A stretch of 64,000 bases of DNA from Gerris lacustris. Taxonomy: Eukaryota > Arthropoda > Insecta > Hemiptera > Gerridae. Shown here piece after piece: positions 54,836-64,000 of the stretch. The notes below the pieces were generated by a model. The model had not been told where the DNA came from, did no database searches, and saw only the letters and a list, made by a program, of their open reading frames with translations. The stretch spans positions 28,030,720 through 28,094,719 of the forward strand of contig OX578286.1 of assembly GCA_951217055.1 (NCBI GenBank), in the 5' to 3' direction. The position numbers and the translations under genes are program-made. The first letter of the stretch is position 1; each line of letters opens with the position of its first letter.

Positions 54836-55614
54836 TACAGGGTGTATCAATTTCAGATGGCCATAGAAAAAGGGGTATATCTACAGGTCATTTGGAGCAA
54901 AAAAGTTCATACAAGCTATAGTCCAATTCTCAACAGGGTAGGAGCTATAAGCGAAAATAGACTGTGGTAAAAACAATCGACCTTTACCTTAAAAAACTGA
55001 AATAACTCAAAATATATTTATCTTGGAACAATAAATGAACAATCGTTGGAAAGGGCAGGAAATTTCTATAAAATTATGTATGTTTTAGTTGACTTGATGC
55101 CTTTTTAGCGTGACCCAGAGCTGTTTGAAAACAAAAAAATAGATTTTTTGAAAAAATCTGAAAATCTTTGAGCCCACATATCGATATGACCCGAATGGGA
55201 GAAATGAGTACAAAGTTAGGAGTTGGCGCTTTTAATAAGCTTTAAAACGATACCAAATACTTCACAATATTCCAACTCTAAGTGGGCAAACAAACCATCG
55301 TTGTAGAAAAAAACATGTCGTGTTTACAGCTGGAGAAGGGCAAAGAAACGTGACATTATCAGCTGTGGCATCTTTGACAAAAAGATGTCGAATGTGCATT
55401 GCTGAAGGTGGTGGCCATTTTGAGCAGCTTCTGCCTTAAGATACCATGGTAAGTATATTTTACAATAATAGGTCTTCTAGTTAGAGAACTAAAATTTCAA
55501 TTTAATGGCCGCCACCTTGAGAATTGGACTATAGCTTATATGAACTTTTTTGCTCCAAATGACCTGTAGATATACCCCTTTTTCTATAGCCATCTGAAAT
55601 TGATACACCCTGTA
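54836..55614. mobile_element. 779-bp TACAGGGTG inverted-repeat element
   Basis: 98-bp TIRs starting TACAGGGTGTATCAATTTCA, with two mismatches, flanked by TA on both sides (54834-54835, 55615-55616). No transposase frame. It sits 5 bp after the Helitron end. Confidence 0.9.
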
Positions 55615-55616
55615 TA

Positions 55617-56185
55617 AAATAGAGTTATAATGTTACAAAACTAATGGTATTTCTAGATGTATCACGGGACTCGAGTTCAGCTAGGTATTTTTTTACGAAA
55701 TTGTACACACAAGGTTTGCAATCACTGATGAACATGGTTAAGAAAGTTGAAAGGTTCAATTATTGCGTCTTAGTTATGAAGTATCAACTTCGGAACGATA
55801 TTCCGGGAATAGATCCAATGATTTAGTGATAAGTTTATCGGAGTAGGAAAGGTCTCGTTATTTGCATTTACAAGTTCGTTCCGGAAATGTTCCAGTCGAC
55901 ATAACAGAATCCTCTTGCCCGGGGAAAATCAAGAAACTTTACCCAATTCCCTAAAACCCTGCGACTTCTAATTTTCAAATGTTTTCATTGAATCTGATCC
56001 TAGTTTCCATATTCAAAGACTTTGAGTAAATAGCTGAGTTTTGGGTTTTCTGATGAATGATTTTAAAACATTTACAAGGGCAGAATATGATATTTATAAA
56101 ACGTATTTGCCTACAATCCCTTACTTATCTTTTTACTTAATTAAGTATCGTAAAGGTGGAAGAATTAGATATCAAGAATTTGCAG
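55617..56185. other. Stretch without confirmed genes
   Basis: A 60-codon frame at 55644-55826 (MVFLDVSRDSSSARYF...) shows no known domain; nothing else recognised. Confidence 0.4.
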
Positions 56186-56189
56186 GATT

Positions 56190-56400
56190 TGAGCGTTCAT
56201 AGGTCCTCTGTTGCCAAAATATTATCTGTCTGCTGTCGCTGCAGTGGCTGATTTGACAAAATTTGGTCAACATGTTCTGAAATGTCTAATAGGCGATGTT
56301 CGGGAACAGTTTTATTCTGTAGATTATTGGTTTCCTCTATCCCAAGAAAACTGAGAGTCATGTAATAATAATTAAATTTCTGACCGAAGTTCAACGTTCA
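56190..56400 (+). mobile_element. Family A remnant
   Basis: GGTCCTCTGTTGCCAAAATA, GTCTGCTGTCGCTGCAGTGG and AAAATTTGGTCAACATGTTC are diverged family A blocks. Confidence 0.45.
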
Positions 56401-56424
56401 AGGCGATAGTACTTACATTCTAAT

Positions 56425-56875
56425 AACCCCGACTCCTGCCTTTGCCTCCTCTACCTAGGGCAATTGCCTTCAACCACTTCACCTTCACTGGCTCTACAGT
56501 CCTAGGAGGTCCCTGGCCACTCGAACCCTTTCTCGCTATTTATCCCTCTCCTGGACCACAACAGTTCTCCAAGCTACAACTCCGAGGGTCTGTAGGTCCT
56601 CCCTGACATTTTCCAGCCATCTGCTTCTAGGTCCTCCCCATCTTCTTTTCCCTTCCATTTGAGCTTCCAGAATGCTTCTCACTTCTCTTTCCTTTGTTCT
56701 CATTACATGACCTAGCCATCTTATCCTCTTAATTTTTATGAACCTGATAATGTCTTAATGGCCGAGAAAATGATCTACTTCAATATTGGTCCGAATTCTC
56801 CAACCGTGCTTCTCGTGTACACCTCCTAATATTTTTCTAATTAATTCTTCTTTCGAAGACTCTGAGGCGTGTTAT
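56425..56875 (-). pseudogene. LINE reverse transcriptase C-terminal pseudogene
   Basis: The minus strand reads IRFIKIKRIRWLGHVM, then EGKRRWGGPRSRWLENVRED, LQTLGVVAWRTVVVQERDK, a TAG stop where Trp is usual, then RERVRVARDLLGL. This is the well-known C-terminal tail (RWLGHV-R.......GKR..GRP..RW.D.V..DL..LG...W...A.DR..WR) of many arthropod endonuclease-type LINEs. Upstream (56755-56870) a frame change is needed to follow RLRVFERR and RKILGG. Frameshift plus stop mean a dead copy. The palm domain is missing. Confidence 0.85.
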
Positions 56876-57240
56876 TTCTATACCAAGCCAAACCCATGTA
56901 TCATATTTCTTTCAACAAGGAAAAGGAGCTGAGCTCTCGTACCTGTTACAACAATACGACGTAAGGGTGTTTGGGAATGCCCGACCGGGTCGCTGCATCC
57001 CAGGTATTCGGTTATATATCACCATCACCATCACCATTGATTGGGTCACAGCATCCAAGTGATCTTGAGTTAAGCCGCAAACATTTGAAATCGATCACAG
57101 TGACAAATTTTCCGAATTACCGAAACACGTACAATACAGCGTCTGATGTCTATGGAATTCAGGGGAGAGCAAACACCTCGCTCCCAACGTCTGTTCATTT
57201 TGGAATGAAATTCTAAAAGTAATTAACACATCTAAAATTT
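56876..57240. other. Unassigned open segment
   Basis: An 81-codon plus-strand frame (56971-57216: MGMPDRVAASQVFGYISPSP...) contains a (CATCAC)n-type run at 57018-57036 and has no known domain. It adjoins the LINE pseudogene on its upstream side, so it may be older LINE sequence read on the wrong strand. Confidence 0.3.
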
Positions 57241-57737
57241 CGTTACCTTCGGTAAGCTCGGAAGCAATACATAAATAAAAAGGATATTAAAAAAACGAAT
57301 AATAGTTTTAGCAATCTTTAACACTTCATAGCGGTGTCGCTGTTTGTTTTACTAAAAAATTGTATTTGTAAAATATGTTAGTCTCACTGAATAGATGAAG
57401 TTTAATTTTTTTCCTGACCTAAAATTTCAATTTTAAATTTAAAGTTCACGTTTACGCGAGCGTTGTGCGTGAACGCTTGGACGGATAACGTTTTCCAACG
57501 AACTGGTAAAATAAACATGTTTACCAAATTTCATAAAAATCGGTCGATATGTGCTCAAGTTATCGTCACACGTTTCAGAATTCGCGGACACACAGACCTA
57601 CAGACAGACAGATACGAGACCAAAAATGTTCCCTGATGTCTGAAACGGATTTCTATCTTGGAATTTTTAAAATCGGAGACATAAAAGATTTTCGTTCTGA
57701 AAACAATGCTTCCGTTACCTTCGGTAAGCTCGGAAGC
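57241..57737 (-). mobile_element. Composite G/B element bounded by direct hairpin copies
   Basis: The terminal hairpin (GCTTCCG-TTACC-TTC-GGTAA-GCT-CGGAAGC) is complete at 57708-57737 and nearly so at 57241-57265, both in the same orientation. Between lie inverted G core (CATAGCGGTGTCGCTGTTTG, ACGCTTGGACGGATAACG) and B end blocks (GATGTCTGAAACGGATTTC). It is the inverted counterpart of 14253-14705. Confidence 0.75.
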
Positions 57738-58374
57738 AAAATAAAAAATAATAAAAACTTGTAGTATGATAGCCCCCTTTATCATGTATAGAAGTTTCGA
57801 TAAAATTGGACAGGTTTGAAAAATGTATGTCACACTTAGAAGGTAATATTTGTCAGATGCGAAAAACTGTCACTTTCTTGAAAAACATTTGATTGAATAT
57901 ATTCCATTTATTTCTTTATCTTCATCGTGAGCCTGTCACTCCCCAAGATCTAATAAATTATAATGAAAAATTGTAAAGTGTTTTAAATTAGATTTTCTTA
58001 AGTCGATGTCATAAAGAATTCCCTTAGAAAGAAATAAAATAGACACGGAAAAAGATATTTGGATGGAAATGATTTTTTTTAAATTTATCACTTTTCTCCT
58101 CCTGTGTCTTTATATCTTTAAAAAATATTTTATGTTATTTTAAGATTTTTTTTTTTTTTTTTTTTTTTATTCTCATAGAAATTAACTTCTAATTTCTAAT
58201 TTACATATTTATAAATATATTGTTATGCGAAATAATTAATAACATCATATCCTCAAAAGAAAAATACTGTAAAATTACAACAAATAATAAAAAAAAGTAA
58301 CGCAAAAGAATTAATAACATCGTAAATTAATTAAATTTGACGGTGATTTTGTGGTACCACTTCATAATTATGCC
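57738..58374. other. AT-rich stretch without genes
   Basis: A T-run at about 58148-58168. GATTTTGTGGTACCACTTCA (58345-58364) is also present near 16098 at the start of family C. Confidence 0.45.
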
Positions 58375-58378
58375 TTAA

Positions 58379-58536
58379 GCCGTGTCCAGACTGCCGAACC
58401 GAACAGAGGAAACGAGCCAAGCATTATCTTCAGCGCATGCCCAGTCTAAAGTCCGCATGCGCATCTCAGACTGGGCATGCGCAGAGACCAATGCTCGGCT
58501 CGTTTCTTCTGTTCGGTTCGGCAGTCTGGACACGGC
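58379..58536. mobile_element. 158-bp hairpin MITE flanked by TTAA
   Basis: GCCGTGTCCAGACTGCCGAA at the left is inverted at the right end; pairing extends with few mismatches into GCGCATGCCCAGTCT / AGACTGGGCATGCGC near the centre. TTAA lies on both sides (58375-58378, 58537-58540), the target of piggyBac-type transposases. It stands out as GC-rich in AT-rich DNA. It is inserted in family C-like sequence: ACAATATTGTGGTGACAATATTG follows. Confidence 0.85.
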
Positions 58537-58540
58537 TTAA

Positions 58541-59325
58541 ACAATATTGTGGTGACAATATTGTTGTGTAACTCTTTATTATTTTTTCTTGTCATAATTA
58601 CAATAACATCGTCTCCTCAAAAGAAATATAATGTAAATCATTCAAGATAAAAAGAAGTTTTTATACACTACATTTTTAAATTTTTTGTTGAATCATATGT
58701 AATGTTGATAATATAATTGTTATTGTTATGTAATATATAATGTTAGTGAAAAAAAATAGTTCCGAATTTATATACTTCACATAAATGACAACCATCTAGA
58801 GAGCTGATCTTAAACCTATAAAAGGACAAATCTTTACAACGGATCTCCCCGACACCAAATCTAAACCGTGCCATCGATATATTTGAAATAATATAATCGA
58901 TATATTTCCTGTTTTTCTGTCATTCAATGTGTATCTCTTTTAAAAAAATTACAAATTTGAAACCCGTTAAAATGAAGATTGTAAATATGGGACATGGCAA
59001 ATCAAATAAAATAACTTGCGGATTTTTTCCGAACTTACTTTACATACAGCAAAATTTGCTGAAAACCAATTAAATTCTGCTGAAAGATGGCTAAAAGTAT
59101 TAAAATAATGCATTGTCATCGTGTTCTGAGCTATGCTAAAAGTTTCAAATGTCTAGCTATTCGGGAAGTTAGTTAGAAGTCGATTGCCCGATTTGTATCG
59201 AACAAACAAACAAACAAGAAAGCAAGCTAATAAAAACGTAGTAAAATGTTAACATATTGATTAAAATATGTTATAAATGATTAAAAACAATAAAATTTTA
59301 ATAATAATTATTATTATAGGTATAT
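58541..59325. other. AT-rich stretch without genes
   Basis: Nothing recognised beyond a few family C-like words at the left edge. Confidence 0.45.
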
Positions 59326-59331
59326 TGTTAT

Positions 59332-59405
59332 TAGGCATGAAGAAGCCAAAGTAGTTGGCGAAATATTGCAAAATTTAAAATAAATATATTTGTTTTTTAA
59401 AGATA
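59332..59405 (+). ncRNA. Hammerhead-like motif, core base changed
   Basis: ATGAAGA (59337-59343; canonical first C is A), one extra A, hairpin GCCAA-AGTAG-TTGGC (59345-59359), GAAA (59360-59363). The stem is perfect but the core substitution should abolish hammerhead chemistry. Confidence 0.4.
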
Positions 59406-60579
<1,174 letters not shown>

Positions 60580-60618
<39 letters not shown>

Positions 60619-61863
60619 GCATGGACTTTGTTAGTCATACAGCCATAAGATTATAAATTAGATGATTCTTGTCGTTTCATGAATATGTTTTGTCTAATTA
60701 TATGTTAAATGTTTTTAAAATAAGCTATCTTTTCATTTAATTTTAACTCATATTTTATAAGTCAATTAGATTTTAATTTTGATTTCAGTAAAAAACTGAA
60801 AAATGGATTTATAAATATTGATTGATCTACTGGACAAAAGAGTTGTGTAGCTAAAGGGGAGGGTTATATGATTTTGTATGCGCTGGAATAAAACATGTCT
60901 CTGCTTAGCAAATTTCTTACAAGACATAACGATGTGCTCTAGATCTTCTCTTTCATTGCATGTAGTACAATTAGGGTTATCAACTTTTCTTATTTTATGC
61001 AGATATGATTTGCAAATTCCATGGTTTGATCGCAAACGAATCATAAGAACAATTAGGTAACGCTGTTCTGATATTCCTTTAAACCACGGTGTCCTTCCAA
61101 TGTGATTATTAATAGTTTTATAAAAAGATCCTGAAGCACAGTTGTTATTCCATTCTGTCCATTGCTGAAGAGCTTTGTCGTTAATATGTCTGTAATAATC
61201 TCGGAAAGGTACCTTGTAGTGGATACCATATAAAATAGTAGATTCATCATCAAAACAACTCAACTTAGCCAGACTGTCGGCCTTTTCATTGGGAGCTATA
61301 CCTGCGTGACCTTTCAACCATACAAATGTTAATGTTTTATCTTGTTTGTTCACATAGTTTGATAACAATAATATTTCTGAAAAGAGATGATTATTTATAC
61401 AGTTATTGTTTTTATTTTTAATTGCCTCCACCACACTTTTACTGTCTGTAAAAATAACTATGTTTTCGTTCCTAATATTAGCAGCGTATTTTAGAGCTTC
61501 TATAATGGCGATTAACTCAGTAGAATAGCTCGAAAAATATTTGTATAATTTTATAGAGTGGCACTTATTTCCGGTGTAATCAAAATAACCACATCCTGCG
61601 TTTTCCTTGCATTTTGAGCCGTCTGTGAAGATATACTGAGCATCAGGCCAGAGATGATGAACCCTTTCCCAGAAGACACTGTTTCTAATTGGGAAAGGGT
61701 ACTGAGAAAAATCTTCAAGGAATTTTGTAGTTATATTATTTATAACGTCTTCGTAGCTAAGTAAATCATAAGGGCATTTCGGGTATCTGTATGTGAAGAG
61801 GCGGAAAGAGGCTGTTTTTACAAAGCTATAAACTAGTGGAGGGGTCTTCTTTTTACTCCCATT
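60580..61863 (-). mobile_element. 5'-truncated LINE with RNase H domain and poly(A) tail
   Basis: On the minus strand: a long open frame (61863 to 60766), a short 3' UTR ending CTAACAAAGTCCATGCC, and an A tail (T-run at about 60582-60617). It is truncated at about 61863, just before the RNase H domain. Family H begins about 110 bp beyond. Confidence 0.85.
60766..61863 (-). pseudogene. LINE ORF2 C-terminal part: RNase H and tail (I/Jockey-like)
   Basis: 366 codons without a stop. Order: linker, then RNase H with FTDGSK (first Asp), STELIAI (Glu), FTDSKS (second Asp) and KGHAGIAPNEKAD (last Asp). A Cys-rich tail follows: CTTCNEREDLEHIVMSC, the C..C....E...H....C motif of I/R1/Jockey-like ORF2 proteins. 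All four RNase H acidic positions are kept. The first ATG/GTG in frame is a GTG at 61434, inside the domain, so the true start was lost with the missing reverse transcriptase. A stop-free frame implies a fairly young insertion. It cannot replicate by itself. Confidence 0.85.
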
Positions 61864-61969
61864 TTATTTTTACCCATTTATTTGTCCATATTTTGAGTAA
61901 TAACCGACGAAAGTTAGAAAAATGATTGTGAATTCAAAAAACGTATAATACAGCACCATACAGCAATCT
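61864..61969. other. Short AT-rich spacer
   Basis: No feature recognised. Confidence 0.4.
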
Positions 61970-62228
61970 ACAGGGAGGTCCAAAAGTCTCCCCTTCTCTT
62001 AACTTTTGAACGGTTTGAGATAAATTAATGAAACTTGGGGATCTATACCATGCAAAGGGAAGTTTGTTTTCATGCAACCACCCACTATGCCCCAGGCCAC
62101 CCAACTTCAATTTCAAATTGGAGTGAATATTTTTGATAGCATATTTTGATTCTACGGGAAAATTAATAAACTTCTACTTGAACTATTTTTTCTATATGCA
62201 ATATTTGCCCCCTATAGGGGGTCAAAAT
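61970..62228 (+). mobile_element. Family H, single unit
   Basis: CTACAGGGAGGTCCAAAAGTC, GAGATAAATTAATGAAACTT, CCATGCAAAGGGAAGTTTG, TTTTTGATAGCATATTTTGA and CCCCCTATAGGGGG match one unit of 47403-47990. A 60-codon minus frame here is incidental. Confidence 0.75.
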
Positions 62229-62553
62229 ATTGACCCCGTCCGGGGGGCCCCCGGACCCCCCGCCATAGATTCCCCCTCCCAATAATTAACTGCAGACGAC
62301 GCCCATGACTTACAGTAAGATAATGTACTGCAGTAAGCATCAGCATTACATTTTCTAACGAATACGTTCTAAAACAGTTATTGTTACTAGGGCGCGGAGT
62401 TGTTTTTTAGGGGGGGGGGGGTGGGGGGGGGGGGACAGCTGCTTTGTTGAATAATTACTTCCCTTTTCTTGTTTCCACTACGAATCCCCCCCCCCCAATC
62501 TAAACTGACTTAGAATGTGCCCCCTCCAGACCTAGCCGCTGGATACGCCACTG
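62229..62553. mobile_element. GC-rich patch with hAT-type end
   Basis: Contains CCGGGGGGCCCCCGG-like blocks, a long G-run (62409-62433) and a C-run. The right edge ends GGATACGCCACTG at 62553, the inverted CAGTGGCGTA terminus seen in the hAT element at 45165. The other end was not identified. Confidence 0.55.
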
Positions 62554-62820
62554 ACGCATCTCGTACATATCCGTATAATTTCATTAGGTTTTTACCGTTC
62601 AGAACTTCTGTAATCCTTTGGGTTTCTAGAGTACCTTCTCCAAAATAATCTAGACGATACGGTCTTAGAATAGGACAGTTTCCTATGAAACGAAAAGAAT
62701 TTTCTAAGACCTGAAGATTACATAGAGAACATCGTCGTGGATAACACAAATGGATAATAGCTTGAAGAGTTAAAAGAAATAATTCAACTGGCCACTGCCA
62801 ATATTCCCCTTGAGCAAGTT
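62554..62820 (-). pseudogene. LINE C-terminal tail fragment
   Basis: The minus strand reads LAQGEYWQWPVELFLLTLQ, then CYPRRCSLCNLQVLE, FRFIGNCPILRPYRLDYFG, and LNGKNLMKLYGYVRDA. This is the C..C......F.HFIG.CP.L...R..YFG......LNG..W..LY.Y pattern found at the C-terminus of some arthropod LINE ORF2 proteins. The frame runs on into hAT sequence at 62553, so the insertion or a breakpoint removed the native C-terminus. The upstream part is lost at about 62820. Confidence 0.65.
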
Positions 62821-63565
62821 AAAAAGGAAAAGAATAGAATTTTTGGTGGAAGTTGGTGGCAATACATTTGAATGATAATTTCTCTAATTTTATTTTCTAA
62901 CTTTGTTATTTTTTGTGATACTTAAATAGATATTAAGATTAGAATTATTATTTACTTGTTGTGATGATATTTTTTATTATTTATTTATTACATTAGCTTA
63001 TTAATCGATTTAAAGAAGCTTTTTATATATATTTTTTTTTCATAAAATAAATTAATATTTAATATTTATACGTTTTTTGAAATTCTGAACACTTTTATAA
63101 ATAATATTTTTCGATACCATCAAAAATAAGGATAGTTAACTCTTGGTCATATTTTAAAGTTTTCAAAAAACAGAACATTCTGTACACAAAATTAATTTTG
63201 TTTTATAATTTTTAGAGGCTTAAGAACAAGCAGGAGTTTTTATAAAGAATGACTATTTTTCGAAACCCCAAAATAAGAAAATGTTTCCTCTTGGATACTT
63301 TATCTTGGGTTTACACTGTGTATATAACAGAGAAATGGCAGAGCTAATATAAGGCTGTCCTACAGGTCAGTTGCAGGTGTACTAAGTTGAAGGGATTACA
63401 GGTCAGTGAACAGTAATTGAGAAAGCAATTGATCGTACCCTTACCCTGTGAACTGTAACCTCTTGACCCCATGGCAAAATTGAATTGATTAATTCCCTCC
63501 CCCCCCCCCCCCCCCTTTAGTATTTGTCACCTGAAGCGATTCCTTAATGTTAATCATTGTAATTA
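62821..63565. other. AT-rich stretch without genes
   Basis: A C-run at 63498-63516. Nothing coding. Confidence 0.5.
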
Positions 63566-63568
63566 TTA

Positions 63569-64000
63569 ATGTGGATATCGACTGTTAATTAAATAGAAAT
63601 TGAGGATAGTGAGCATCAGTCAAAAGTAAAAATCTACATTGTACCTTACATAATAACTATGTGGATATCGACTGTGAATTAAATAGAAATTGAGGATAGC
63701 GAACATCAGTCAAAAGTAAAAATCTACATTGTACCTTACATAATAACTATGTGGATATCGACTGTGAATTAAATAGAAATTGAGGATAGCGAGCATCAGT
63801 CAAAAGTAAAAATCTACATTGTACCTTACATAATAACTATGTGGATATCGACTGTGAATTAAATAGAAATTGAGGATAGCGAGCATCAGTCAAAAGTAAA
63901 AATCTACATTGTACCTTACATAATAACTATGTGGATATCGACTGTGAATTAAATAGAAATTGAGGATAGCGAGCATCAGTCAAAAGTAAAAATCTACATT
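63569..64000. repeat. 90-bp tandem array, continues past the window
   Basis: Starts of GTGGATATCGACTGT at 63571, 63661, 63751, 63841 and 63931 give an exact 90-bp period. Other unit parts: AATTGAGGATAGCGAGCATC, AGTCAAAAGTAAAAATCTAC, ATTGTACCTTACATAATAAC. Later copies are practically identical; the first differs at a few bases. Confidence 0.95.

Noticed and set aside
56971..57216. 81-codon frame as a host gene
   Set aside because: No domain, contains a short simple repeat and lies next to a LINE pseudogene; left as unassigned.
58425..58431. TCTTCAG as another hammerhead-like core
   Set aside because: It lies inside the hairpin MITE with no GAAA or stem II partner at the right distance.

Overview
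This window is AT-rich eukaryotic DNA, dominated by repeats. It probably comes from an arthropod: it combines a Ty3/gypsy retrotransposon of the K02A2.6/mag type, several RNase H-bearing LINE remnants, Helitron, hAT and many small inverted-repeat elements, and recurrent hammerhead-like motifs of the kind reported from arthropod Penelope-like elements. Species cannot be named from the sequence. There are no rRNA genes, no convincing functional tRNA genes and no CRISPR. Only one short segment (12906-13044, minus strand) looks like a host protein-coding exon, so the window is best read as intergenic or large-intron DNA.

Layout. 1-8.9 kb: a GC-rich 48-bp minisatellite, a dispersed repeat (family G), a GTTAGCTTGTTTA-type array split by a minus-strand LINE tail, a 111-bp satellite and a 72-bp minisatellite. 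8.9-19 kb: a decayed LINE RNase H region, several copies of dispersed family B, a 1.1-kb GTTTGATA-type array directly beside the candidate exon, a hammerhead-like motif, and a nested stack in which family B is interrupted by a TA-flanked MITE and a perfect 148-bp palindrome. 19-29 kb: a 108-bp minisatellite, foldback elements, related small MITEs and long (TA)n tracts. 29.3-31.7 kb: a large 111-bp satellite with higher-order structure, inverted relative to the array at 7 kb. 32-46 kb: more tandem arrays, a GC-rich open segment, MITEs, a tRNA-derived SINE and a hAT element. 46-52.8 kb: a family G copy carrying a young-looking, complete Ty3/gypsy element (48165-52680: identical 156-bp LTRs, 5-bp target duplication, one uninterrupted 1350-codon gag-pol frame). 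53-64 kb: (TA)n tracts, a Helitron with exact ends, a 779-bp inverted-repeat transposon, three LINE remnants, a hairpin MITE and a 90-bp tandem array running off the right edge.

The only complete machinery present is that of the Ty3/gypsy element, which encodes Gag, protease, reverse transcriptase, RNase H and integrase. The LINE pieces are truncated tails, and the small inverted-repeat elements carry no transposase, so their enzymes must have come from elsewhere. Families are called A, B, C, D, E, G, H and I below as local labels only.

The most unusual signals are: (i) at least five dispersed hammerhead-like motifs whose stem II bases differ from copy to copy while pairing is kept; (ii) the perfect SINE-derived palindrome; (iii) a progression of internally deleted MITE copies; (iv) the paired, oppositely oriented 111-bp satellites; and (v) the isolated receptor-like exon.
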